Under the pieces are notes generated by a model. It saw nothing but the letters and a program-made list of their open reading frames with translations, was not told where the DNA came from and made no database searches. Positions 23,196-33,100 of a stretch of 64,000 nt of DNA are shown piece by piece. How positions within the stretch are numbered: position 1 is the first letter of the stretch; each line of letters starts with the position of its first letter. The DNA comes from Congeria kusceri (lineage: Eukaryota > Mollusca > Bivalvia > Myida > Dreissenidae): positions 20,878,480 to 20,942,479 of the forward strand of contig CM051034.1 in assembly GCA_027627225.1 (NCBI GenBank), given 5' to 3'. Both the position numbers and the translations under genes were made by a program.

Positions 23196-23890
23196 CCGTA
23201 AATGTCCTTATTGACGCCCATGACCTAATAGACACGCATAGGGTATTTTTTGGTCCCAAAATATTTTTTGTTGATCTATTTTTCAGAAAATTAACGAAAA
23301 ACTAAAGTTTATTTCGATAGAAACGATTAAATAGACCGCCATATTTATGTATCCGAAATTGCACAATATACAAATAAACCTATGACCCACTATACGGGTT
23401 ACACGCAACCATATATGACGCAAGTGAATGGGACCACAAGAATTCCTTACGATATTATGAATATTTATTATAAGAACATGTAATAACAGTTTGCGCACGC
23501 AAAGCAAGTTTCACGCTTCCCACGTGGAGGTTTCAACAAGAAGCGCTGTCAAAAGCAGTCAACCAGAATGTGCGTCTGCAGTGTCACATTTCATTACGTT
23601 GATCATGTTAATAATTTAGACTGCACCATTGTGCATTATGTTGTGCGAGTGAGCTCGTCGTGTCGATCGACGATATTAATTTAGACAGTACCATCGTGAA
23701 TTTTCTCTTGCGGACAAAGCCCTTCGGCCGTATTTAGACTATACCAATGTGTATTATGTCATTGGAAATTGCGCATACATGAAAACTTGATTTCTGGATA
23801 ATGGCAGAATAAAAAAAAAAAAGGCTCCATTTAAACGCGCAGGGGTCCTAAAATGATATGCACCCTGCGCGTCAAAAAGGACATTTACGG
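23196..23890. mobile_element. TA-flanked inverted-repeat element (MITE-like)
   Basis: The left end CCGTAAATGTCCTTATTGACGC (23196) matches the reverse complement of the right end (CCGTAAATGTCCTTTTTGACGC, ending 23890) with one difference. TA flanks both sides (23194-23195 and 23891-23892), as for Tc1/mariner-type targets. An inner inverted pair (CGCGCAGGGGTCCTAAAATG against GATATGCACCCTGCGCG) lies at the right end. No transposase is present, so it is non-autonomous. It interrupts the 52-bp satellite. Confidence 0.75.
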
Positions 23891-23960
23891 TATATCCCAA
23901 TGGGATACACTTTAAGAGATGGCAGGACAACGAAACCCATATTACATCCCAATGGGATAC
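23891..23960. repeat. 52-bp satellite, middle block
   Basis: About 1.3 units (with one variant, CTTTAAGAGATGG) continue the array after the TA-flanked element and end with AATGGGATAC, immediately before the CAGACTTCGC end of the hAT-like element. Confidence 0.88.
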
Positions 23961-24227
23961 CAGACTTCGCCAAATGCGTCGGACCGTCGGACATGTCCGA
24001 CATTTTTCACGTCGGTCCGACACTTTTTGCCATACCGTCGGTCCAGATGTCTGGTAAAAATCTCTGTCTCATAACGTCCGATTTGATTCTTTAACCCATA
24101 CCGGAAATTTGCAGAGTTGTCGTTTCGAACAAATCGCTAAATGTAACGTCGTATTTGATTGGGCAGGTGCGTGCAAACAAACCAATCGTATTATTCGATA
24201 CTTTTGTCTCTAAATTTTGTTTCAAGT

Positions 24228-24367
24228 ATGGCGTCGCTTCGATACTTCGAAGGCGCTAAGCCTGGAAAAAAACGGAAACTAAGCGATGAAGAACGAAAAG
24301 AAAAAACTAAAGAGTATGAAAAGAACAGAAAAACTAGAAGATTTAATGAAAATTGGAATACGAATAG
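24228..24367 (+). CDS. Zinc-finger ORF of the hAT-like element, 5' half
   Basis: The start is ATG 24228 (AAGTATGGCGTC). The 46 codons encode a very basic segment (MASLRYFEGAKPGKKRKLS, then EERKEKTKEYEKN and RRFNENW). The frame enters the inserted transposon at 24368 and is lost in its ACCATGGT repeats. The continuation is at 38433-38570: AG (24366-24367) plus A at 38435 makes an AGA codon, giving ...NENWNTN-REWLNFNKE... without a shift. The order 'basic stretch, RxFxxxW, xxWLxxxKExxxMxCxxC' is that of the finger found at the N-terminus of hAT-derived proteins (ZNF862/C17orf113 type; established family knowledge). It would bind DNA as a transposase-derived repressor or remnant. Confidence 0.68.
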
Positions 24368-24378
24368 CCCAGGCGAAA

Positions 24379-24670
24379 CGATGACCATGGTAGACCATGG
24401 TCACCCTGGTTTTTGATGGTTGACCATGGTATTTGATTGTCAGCCATCAAAAACCGTGGTGGAACATGATCAGGACCATGGTTTACCATGGTCACAAAAA
24501 ACATGGACCATGGTCGGCAATGGTGACCATGGTTAACCATGGTCGGCAATGGTGACAAAAGACAGACCATGGTTGGACATGGTCACAAAAAATATGGACC
24601 ATGGTCGGCAATGGTGACAAAAGACAGACCATGGTTGTCCATGGTAAATTAAAACATGGACCATGATCGA
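24379..24670. repeat. ACCATGGT subterminal palindrome array, left
   Basis: About a dozen ACCATGGT copies, singly or in pairs joined by 1-3 bp, are spaced by CGGCAATGGTG and CACAAAAAACATGG segments. The array mirrors 38090-38421 at the other end. Probable role: transposase or accessory-protein binding sites. Short frames on either strand are by-products. Confidence 0.88.
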
Positions 24671-24801
24671 CAAAGTTACTTTTATTTTCATTTTAGTGTT
24701 CCCATCGTGTTTAATGTTCATTTACATAAAATATGCTATAATGTTAATTATTCTTCCACTTACAAACAAGGGGACCATAATGGTCCTGAAAATGGCACAT
24801 A

Positions 24802-27663
24802 CTACTTGAAAATACTGTGACCTATCAAGTTTGGCATACAAGCCACATAATGAAGTCCATCTATCGACATGAAGATTACTTTCTCGGTTATATCTTCAAC
24901 TGGAAATATTACTTTCCCAGTAGTTTCAATTACTTGTATGATATGGTGAGAATTAGTTTCACAAATAAAGCTGTTTTGGTGAACTTCTAATTTTTTGGCA
25001 AAGGCTAACACACAGTTGGTATCGGTTTTTACTAGAAAGTACATTACTTTTCTCAACTGACCATTTTTACACCGTACCACATAACAGATGCGCTTTTTCA
25101 TTCTACTGTACCCTTCAGAATATAGTTTCTGTCCATTTACCTGAACCCGAAGTGATTTCTTGAACAACTGTATATTTCGGCAACCAGTTTCACTCAAAAT
25201 TGACAAAATGTCATCTTCATCTAAGTTTGCGCAGGATTGTAATGCACCAGCGGTAGCAACATTTCCCCCACTATTAGTTACAGACCAGGTTTTACGTTTT
25301 TTCATTTTTACAAGATAAGAATGAGCACGACCACATGGCAGACTGTCAACATTGATACAATTCATCTTCAACTGTATTTCATGTAAAAGCAGACACTGCT
25401 TGGTAATATCTCCCGTGCCATGTATGGACTGAAGTAATGCAGCATTCCAATCTTCAAAGGGAAAACAACTCCAGCTCCATAATGGTCCCCACATTCTTGT
25501 GTAAAACACCATATGAGCACCAACATTGTGAACATTGAGTCCACAACTGCCGTCTCCATACAGAGCAGCGAATTGTTTGTAAAATGAATCTAAAAGACTT
25601 TCAGCTTTAAGAAGATCATTTTCTGTAATGTTGTCCCCAAGCAACAGATAAATACCTTCACTTAAAAGTGCTAGATGCTGTAAATACACGTCGTCAAGAT
25701 AGCCGTTCAGACAAGGAAGAGAATAAAACAGTAGCCACGTCTGAAATTCAGTAGCCTTGAAGTGACTGTAATTTCTCTCCAAATCTCTTGGTATACGCTC
25801 AATAAAATCTGGCGGACATATACTGTGCATACGTTTAGATATTTTTTTCAAATCTTTTCCAACAAAATACGGTTTTTTACTGTTTGTTGGCGAAAAAAAA
25901 TTATACATCAAGGTTTTTGTCACACCGAGCAAAACACAATGCATATAGTCTGGCACTACACCAATAACAACATCCAACCATGGCATAGCAGCCAAACCAG
26001 TCATACCACAAATTCCTTTTTGTCTAACTGATCTGGTTGCACTAGGCCCTTTTATATATTTCACATCATCTGAATTGCGCATGTTCGGGCGTTCAGCTGG
26101 TGATCTGTAGGGATATTTTCTTGCATTTCCTTTTCCTTGTTTGACATTTACACCGGGTTCTTCGCAAGTACAACAGCCAAATTCACCATTATGCATAGTC
26201 ATATTTAGCACGTAGGCTTTTGCCTGCAAATCCATTGTACCAAGAAAGACACCAAGTTGTACATACAAAGTTTCAACTGAACCGCAAGGAGTTACTTTGA
26301 CACCATCTTCATACAATTTACACATTTGCACACCAAATGCATTCATATATTGAGAAAATGGTGGTCTATCTTTTCCTTGCCATATTGCAGCTAGAATCAT
26401 GTTTTCTCTAGCAAAACGGGAAGATGGGGGCAATTCATTTATGGCAAGAAATACAGGCCACAATTTCACATTGGATGACGTGTAAAGAGGAATTCCATCT
26501 GTGTTAAAGACAGCACTAATATTGTTTAAATCATTTAAAAACTGTCCAGGTTGACACAATGTACGATAAAATTGACCATCACTGATATCGGTTAATTCAA
26601 AATTTACAGTATTTTGAATGATTCTGTGTTTAATTTGCTGGATGCTGTCCCAGATACCTTTTCTTTCTAAGATAAATTGGAGCTGTTTTTCAACATCTGC
26701 TAAAACATAACTGTTTACTGGCTGACGACTTGCTTTTTGTTGTGCAGATAGCTGCCCCTTATAACGCAGTCCAGGACATCTATCTGTTTCACATCTAAAC
26801 ACATCAGGATCCTCAGGAAAGTTTTGACTACAAATAGAACAATAATCAACTGCTACAAAGTTTGTACTCCCTGCTACTGACATGACCTGATTATATGTCA
26901 AATCATTAATCTGACTTGAATCTGGACATAGAACTCTTAAAAGGTCTAGCAAGTCTTTTTTGGCAATACTTGATGAATTGTGTCGTTGAAAATAAGATAC
27001 TAAGCATAATGCATTCAATTCAGTGTCTGAGTACATAGATTTGTCAATGTTTTCACTAACTATTTTATCATCAAGCAAATCATATTCAGAAGCTTCAGAG
27101 TCCAGTTCTGACTCAGATGACAAAGTATCACTATCATCCGTTGATGAGTCACTTGTGAAATCAGTGTCAATTGAAAATTCATCACAAAGCTGATCAGAAT
27201 TTGTTAGGACCCCTTGTGAATGTGTGGCATTAATTTCTGAGTCGAGATCTGAAGAGCACTGTGTGTCATGGACTTGAACAGGACTCTGAAGAGTTGGTAG
27301 TTCATTATTATCTGAATCGAGATCTGAAGAACATTGTGTGTCACGGACTTGAACAGGACTCTGAAGAGTTGGTAGTTCATTATTATCCGAGTCCAGATCT
27401 GAAGAATATTGTGTGTCACCGACTTGAACAGGACTCTGAAGAGTTGGTAGTTCATTATTATCTGAGTCGAGATCTGAAGAACATTGTGTGTCACCGACTT
27501 GAACAGGACTCTGAAGAGTTGGTATTTCATTCTCCGAGTCGAGATCTGAAGCACAACTACTGTTGTCAAACAGGTTTTTTCTTGTTGACGAATGTCGCAT
27601 TGTAGTGCGCTTTGGTATAGGAATTGAGGGGTCATCTTCGTACTGCTTATATACCCTTTTCAA
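24802..27663 (-). CDS. CMC/EnSpm-like DDE transposase (953 aa)
   Basis: A single uninterrupted minus-strand frame runs from ATG 27663 to a stop at 24802. The N-terminal ~150 residues contain about four and a half 25-residue acidic repeats (SSDLDSDNNELPTLQSPVQV). A further Ser/Asp-rich stretch follows, to about residue 210. A zinc-ribbon-like block lies near 275-305 (C..C ... C....C). The catalytic region has FNTDG (D389), NELPPSSRFARENMILAAIW, PDYMHCVLLGV (D572) and FPFEDWNAALLQSIHGT (E737), the D-D-E pattern of Transposase_21-like proteins of EnSpm/CACTA elements. Cysteine-rich CCTCEEPG lies between D389 and D572. It would cut and join the CCCAGGCGAAA ends in the nucleus. It is intact, so activity is plausible. 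Length is in the family range. I infer superfamily from motifs, not a search. Confidence 0.8.
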   Translation of the reverse strand: MKRVYKQYEDDPSIPIPKRTTMRHSSTRKNLFDNSSCASDLDSENEIPTLQSPVQVGDTQCSSDLDSDNNELPTLQSPVQVGDTQYSSDLDSDNNELPTLQSPVQVRDTQCSSDLDSDNNELPTLQSPVQVHDTQCSSDLDSEINATHSQGVLTNSDQLCDEFSIDTDFTSDSSTDDSDTLSSESELDSEASEYDLLDDKIVSENIDKSMYSDTELNALCLVSYFQRHNSSSIAKKDLLDLLRVLCPDSSQINDLTYNQVMSVAGSTNFVAVDYCSICSQNFPEDPDVFRCETDRCPGLRYKGQLSAQQKASRQPVNSYVLADVEKQLQFILERKGIWDSIQQIKHRIIQNTVNFELTDISDGQFYRTLCQPGQFLNDLNNISAVFNTDGIPLYTSSNVKLWPVFLAINELPPSSRFARENMILAAIWQGKDRPPFSQYMNAFGVQMCKLYEDGVKVTPCGSVETLYVQLGVFLGTMDLQAKAYVLNMTMHNGEFGCCTCEEPGVNVKQGKGNARKYPYRSPAERPNMRNSDDVKYIKGPSATRSVRQKGICGMTGLAAMPWLDVVIGVVPDYMHCVLLGVTKTLMYNFFSPTNSKKPYFVGKDLKKISKRMHSICPPDFIERIPRDLERNYSHFKATEFQTWLLFYSLPCLNGYLDDVYLQHLALLSEGIYLLLGDNITENDLLKAESLLDSFYKQFAALYGDGSCGLNVHNVGAHMVFYTRMWGPLWSWSCFPFEDWNAALLQSIHGTGDITKQCLLLHEIQLKMNCINVDSLPCGRAHSYLVKMKKRKTWSVTNSGGNVATAGALQSCANLDEDDILSILSETGCRNIQLFKKSLRVQVNGQKLYSEGYSRMKKRICYVVRCKNGQLRKVMYFLVKTDTNCVLAFAKKLEVHQNSFICETNSHHIIQVIETTGKVIFPVEDITEKVIFMSIDGLHYVACMPNLIGHSIFK
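27270..27600. repeat. 75-bp coding tandem repeat in the transposase N-terminus
   Basis: Four full units and partial ends of a 75-bp repeat (GAACAGGACTCTGAAGAGTT as marker) encode the 25-residue acidic repeats. The period is a multiple of three, and units are nearly identical, so copy number can change without breaking the frame. Open frames on the other strand and in the +1 frame here are shadows. Confidence 0.88.
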
Positions 27664-28039
27664 GGGACCTGAAAAATAATTAAGATCATATAAAATAGCT
27701 CAAGGTTAATGTCTCATCACAAGGGTTGTTGTGTCCAAATATTAATATAGAGGGATTAGTAGGTGTCACGTGTTAATTGGCACCTCATATACTAAACCAA
27801 TATCTGTTTTAAATATACAATTTTACTTTAAAATTCTTTTTTATAACTATGGGTTTATGTGACAGAAATCTCAATTGTTCTCAGAAATAAAAAAGTTGAA
27901 TGACAACCACACGCACATGTTACATATAAATTGCAACCTCTCTATTATAAACAAAATCCATTAAGCAATGCTGAAATAAGGACCAAAGTTAAGTTTTGTT
28001 ACAATCAAATGACAGATCAACAAGCAAATTCGTTGAATT

Positions 28040-28319
28040 GCTATCCCCCGCCAATATGCTTCTGGACACAAAAGTGTTATATTTGACACTCAAAAAAGCA
28101 TGTTTTCAAGATACAAAGGGCCATAACTCTGTTATTAACTGATGGTGTACAATGCCATTTGGCGTGCATCATCCTCTTATCCATATATATAATCATACCA
28201 AGTTTCAATGAAATCCGCCAAAGCTCTTCCAAGATATGGCTCCGGACGGAAAGACGGACGGACGGAAAGACGGACACACAACTCCAAAACAATATCCCTC
28301 CGCCTATGGCGGGGGATAA
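28040..28319. mobile_element. Short element with TATCCCCCGCC ends
   Basis: TATCCCCCGCC at 28041 is matched by GGCGGGGGATA near 28308-28318. The interior includes a GACGGACGGACGGAAAGACGG tract, a composition common in mollusc repeats. No coding sequence; non-autonomous. Confidence 0.6.
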
Positions 28320-28358
28320 AAACAATATAATTATTATGCCTACCACACATGTGGGGCT

Positions 28359-28631
28359 TTATAATGCTATATATATTGCCTGGCAGTCAAAAATTGTTGC
28401 CGGCCAGCCATTCTGGCAATCAGGGCCTGCTGAGAACACATGATGTCTTAGCAAACACTTACTTTTATTGTGTTTCCTGTTCAGATGTGTTAATGCTCTT
28501 TGCTTAGTACTTAGCAAGCTTCCACATATGTTGCACTCATATTTAAGGGTCTTGTTATCCATTTGGACGCTTATGTAAGTTTCTTTCGAAGTCTCGTCCA
28601 TTTTGCTTGACAATCTGAAATGCAATAACAT
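28359..28631 (-). CDS. Weak C2H2-like minus-strand frame
   Basis: An open frame reads YECNICGSLLSTKQRALTHL followed by NRKH, which fits C-x2-C-x12-H-x4-H of a C2H2 finger. The following residues are not finger-like. It could be an exon of a captured gene or of the transposase gene's 5' end, or chance. It lies 0.7 kb upstream of the transposase start on the same strand, so a spliced N-terminal extension is possible; a splice donor after it was not established. Confidence 0.35.
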   Translation of the reverse strand: MLLHFRLSSKMDETSKETYISVQMDNKTLKYECNICGSLLSTKQRALTHLNRKHNKSKCLLRHHVFSAGPDCQNGWPATIFDCQAIYIAL

Positions 28632-28985
28632 TTTTAAGTATTCTCAAAATGTAATAAAATACTTTTAAAATTTCTTTTCATTGCACAAAGGACTTTGGGC
28701 ATGGTTAAGAAATACCAAATACACTCAGCAGAGTGGAATTCATGACTGCTTTATCGGTCCTTCGGTCCAGTCTGAAGTTATTACGCTAGGTCAGGTGTCA
28801 TAATGTAGGATAATGATACTATGCGTTTAGGAGAAGTACCGGTATAGAGTTTGACAATCTGACGTGGGTATCGTTTGCTCTGCACGGCTTCACTTTTAAC
28901 ATTTTGGTCAGCCCAAACTTAATTCTTCTCCTTAATGCGTAGTAATTGTGCTGAAGTGACAACACCAAACCAAATCGGCACCATA

Positions 28986-29208
28986 CTGGTGCAGTACTTA
29001 AATTCGGACAGTACGTCTAGTCGGACACGCGTATATAAAGCGTTTAAATGATCTAAAACGAGTATGATATTAACTGCTATGGTATCAATCAATGCAATTG
29101 CCTTTTTTATCAACGAATATAAAGTTTCATAGAAGTCGAGTAAGTATTTAATAATTTATTTACGTGTATCCGACTTTACGTACTGTCCGAATTTACGTAC
29201 TGCACCAG
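28986..29208. mobile_element. TA-flanked 223-bp MITE
   Basis: The ends CTGGTGCAGTAC.TAAATTC and reverse complement match over about 50 bp, with a few differences (GGACAGTACGT, GTCGGACAC against GTCGGATAC). TA lies on both sides (28984-28985, 29209-29210), as for Tc1/mariner-type elements. Nearly the whole sequence could fold as a hairpin. No coding sequence. Confidence 0.75.
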
Positions 29209-29597
29209 TAATGATTCATACCCGTCCGATGAAGGAATTGAACAACATCCGTTTAAATTTGATTGCACAAGGCCATCTGCAAATAAATAAGTCTCAAGAT
29301 ATAACGAATACCTGAAAGCAGACGTGAAAATCAATTCTAAAAGTAAATATCAACACTCGTGTTGACCAAACAAAAATTAATCCGCATAGCTTGTTTATCA
29401 ATTTTCACTTCCTGTTTTGGAAATAATATGTTTTGTTTTCAAAATTTTGGATGTTAGCTAATTGCAAATACTTCGGATGAATAACTTTTGCCGTAAAATA
29501 TAATGATATTACTGGAGCCTTATTTACGATTGTGTAATATATAAGGCCTATATTACCAAACCAAATTACCGTTGTTGTTGCGTTTCCAAGCAAAGAT

Positions 29598-29993
29598 TTA
29601 TTCTGCGGGTGTCTGCGGGCCTATATCCTATATCAACAATGTGCTTACAGAAATGAACTGAACATTGCCCTCACCTAATCTCAAACCAGTATCCAGTAGT
29701 CATAAACTGCTTAAACGTGCATACAGCAGATTTTTATTCCTTTATTAATACACGTTTATTGGAATGAAAGTCGATCAGGTTCACGATTTAAGAGTAAAAG
29801 TTATGTACAGGCCGACAGTTAGGGTCGCTGAGGCTTGTTAGATGAGTTATTAAAATAACACACAAATACTTTTCACAAACAGCGAAAACAATATGCAATA
29901 CTTTATGTAAAGCCTCTTAATATTTTTTTTCATTTATTACGGATAATCGAACTTTGAACAACCCCTTAACTTTTATATAGGCCCGCAGAATAA
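29598..29993. mobile_element. Short element with TTTATTCTGCGGG ends
   Basis: TTTATTCTGCGGG at 29598-29610 is matched as a reverse complement at 29981-29993, with GGCCTATAT also shared. About 395 bp. No clear target duplication and no coding sequence. Confidence 0.5.
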
Positions 29994-30142
29994 ACTCGTC
30001 CTTGTTCTAGTCTTTTCCGGAAAATATAACGACGTTTTTCATTGGCCAATTTTAGTAAAATTTACGCGTCTAACCAATCGCAGCATTTGATAGAAGTACA
30101 AGTGCTCTGGCGCAAATTTCTTCAAAAAAGCGAGCGACTAGC

Positions 30143-33100
30143 ATGGCGGAGACCGGCATTGCGAATACGTCAGGAAAGTTTGCTGTTGTACGTTGGTTGA
30201 ACGACGGAAACAAACTTTCAGTGCATAATGTGAAGTACTTTATTGATCCAATAAAGAAGGTGTACGTTCCTGGAGATGAAGGCGTTTCTTGCTTTCCTGG
30301 CGAACCTGGAAAATGGAACTTTCGAGTCTTAGCATTTGGAGGTAAATATGAATTTTAACGTACCGAGTAAATAAAAGATCATGTTTGTACCGGTAATACT
30401 TAATAATGCAACTTCCTCAAAACAGCTTTTGCCGTGGCTCAGTGGTATACACTGAGTTCTACAGCTAACGCAACACTTTAACATTGATTTTCTCAGCATT
30501 GGCTTATAATCAATCTGAAATTCTGCATGTTATCTTTTGGTTTATTGCTTAACAAAATATTGACAAAACCATTCAACCGTGACGACCATCTAATTTTGGA
30601 CTAGAGTAGAGCAACTGTATCTATTGTCAACCCCCTTATAATATCGACCCTTCACAAATTATTTTTTATATTTGTGTATTTTTACACCCTAAAGAACAAG
30701 AGTGAATCATGCAAGTCATGACATCAACATGTATCTATCTATCTATCTATACTGTCTAACTCCCCATGCGGGTATTAATGACAGGTGTATCTTTGTATCT
30801 TTGCTTAATGTGTTTATTCGCAATATTTCGATGTAGGGAGAAATTTGAATAAAGCATTCATTGTCATGAATTATCGTCACAAATAAGTTGGGTGTTTATT
30901 TTTTGATGATCTCTTTTATCATTGTTTTCTTGTTTCGTAGGTTACGTAATAAAAGGTTGATAATTTGAAAGTGCATTACTATAGCGACCGGCATAGTTTT
31001 TACTTTTTCCTTTAAATCACTTCACCTTATATGATAACTCTATCATGCTTCTATCTTTCTCACTTTTTCACTACTTTTAACACTCTTATCTGGCACTGAC
31101 TGCGCACCTGTCAATAATACCCGCAAGGGGAGTTAGACAGTATCGATAGATAGAAATGCAAGTACCATCAAATTTTAAAAGTTGGATTCAATATCATTTG
31201 ATTAAGATGTGTTTTCGAAGTTAAAAAATTACATGTCTTCTATTATCGCGTAAACAGAGCCCATGACAGCCATCATGGGTATGAACGCCTGAGCGTCGGC
31301 CGTTTATAAGTTTGTACATTTTAAGAAATTGTCAAAATGTAAAATCAATAATGCGAATAGCAAAATAACCTGCATGGCGATATTGAATTAAATGTATATA
31401 TGTTCATAACTAAACCAAAAAAAATAGTTGAATAAAATTGCATTTTAATAACTTCATTTTATCGACACGAATAAATTTAAGGTGATTCTTCGGGGGTATT
31501 AATCACCTTTAGTGATAGCTATAGTTGTATTACTTTTAATTCACAGGTCGACAAGAAATGAATGCCTGGTTACAGAGAAATTTCAACATTCTAACAGCTG
31601 ATGTTAATGATGAAAACTTCATTAAAGACAGCCAATCTGAAGGTAATAAAACGGTGTCAGATCAATTAACTGCGTATTTTCCGATTATATTTATAACATA
31701 TATGTGTTGTCTATCATTTTACAGTAGCCGGAGTCAAAATCTATTGCCAAATTAATAAAAGGCACAATGTAAAAATACCAATAGATAAACACCTTTTCAG
31801 CCATACCATAATTGTTAAAATGGGCATTTTACCTGAACTGCAACAATTTTTCTTGGCCATGGTGAGTTAGAAATATGCATCATGCATTCCCCGTTGACTT
31901 AAATGAAATTGATACTTTTCAATTTTCAGTGACCTCTACAACTCCAGTAAAAGTACGTCCAAATGAAGGGGTGAAAAAAGACAAGCCGACAGATGGTAAG
32001 TAAATTTCCTCGATATTTATATACCCAAGGATGTCACTAAGAATTGTTTTAAAGGGGCTCATTTGATTTGTATGTACTTTGTATAGGTTATCGTTTATGA
32101 ACATATGTATTTTTAATTTTATGGAAATTATTGCAAGTTATGCGAAGCAGAGCGCAACAGTTACTTCTATAAAATTCAAAATAAACAACCATAACAAAAC
32201 TTACAGTTTGTCCCTACTTTTTAATCTTAGGCCAACCTAAACAAATTGTGTGGAGTTACCCGACCCAGTTTTTTTGCAGTGTGTCAGTCGGTCGGGATTA
32301 TATTATATTTTTTTATTCCTTTTCTACACACAAATCCGACTCCAGGAAGGCCACAAAAAGTTGAGTTGACAGGATTTGTGTGAGTCTTTTGGGTAACTCC
32401 AAACAATTTTTTAATGTCAGCCTTAGCTGGAATATTTTTCAATTTTCAGGGACATTAACACCAGTCAATAATGGTTTGAGTAACAATGTGCAAAAAAAAC
32501 TGACAGGTGGAGAAGCAATGACTCCAATTGATAATGGTTCCAATGAGGGGGGCGAAAAGGTTGTTGGAAAAAAGGACAAGCAGGACAAACAGGCAACAGG
32601 TGGTAAGGAAGTAAATTGTCTATATATTCTTAAATATAATATACATAAGGACCCGCTTCCTTCAAAGATATTTACCATACGGAAACGAAATCTTACTAAA
32701 ACATTGATTTTTCTTAGTTGAAAATGTTCATCCAGCACTGAAACTTGCATTTATCAGTCTTTGATATAATATTATTTCGCCATATCCCAACTACAATTAT
32801 CGCATTTCTTGGCCTAGGTGAGTTTGATTATACTGTTCAATTATTGCATGGTAATTTCTATTGATCGAAATTGCAATAACTATTTTATTATTAAATCCTG
32901 CATGCGTGAAAACAATGTGTGGCAAAAAGAAAATTTCATTTAAAGTTGTAAGTGAAATTACAGGAAAAATGAATAATGTTACATCATACCTGTCATTGAT
33001 GATCAGATCATACAGATGACAATGTCCGCCTAGGAATACATATGTGGTTTCCAAGCAAATTTACTCTCTCCATCCACTATGTTTCCATATTGGGAAAAAA

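Larger units (their letters stand above)
27664..30142. promoter_or_regulatory. Divergent intergenic region between the two transposon genes
   Basis: About 2.5 kb separates the start codons of the minus-strand transposase and the plus-strand BEN gene, so both promoters must lie here. Three small inverted-repeat elements have inserted (28040-28319, 28986-29208, 29598-29993). CCAAT-type words occur near 30044 (TTGGCCAATT) and 30073 (AACCAATC), upstream of the BEN gene. Otherwise no gene is supported. Confidence 0.4.

Noticed and set aside
22991..23207. A CRISPR array
   Set aside because: Units are head-to-tail copies without unique spacers, and the window is eukaryotic.
23014..23305. ORFs reading GYTFTDGRTTKPILHPN
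   Set aside because: The 52-bp period cycles through all frames, so the peptides are satellite artefacts.
27204..27635. Overlapping ORFs on both strands at the transposase N-terminus
   Set aside because: Shadows of the 75-bp coding repeat; the 953-aa frame explains the DNA.
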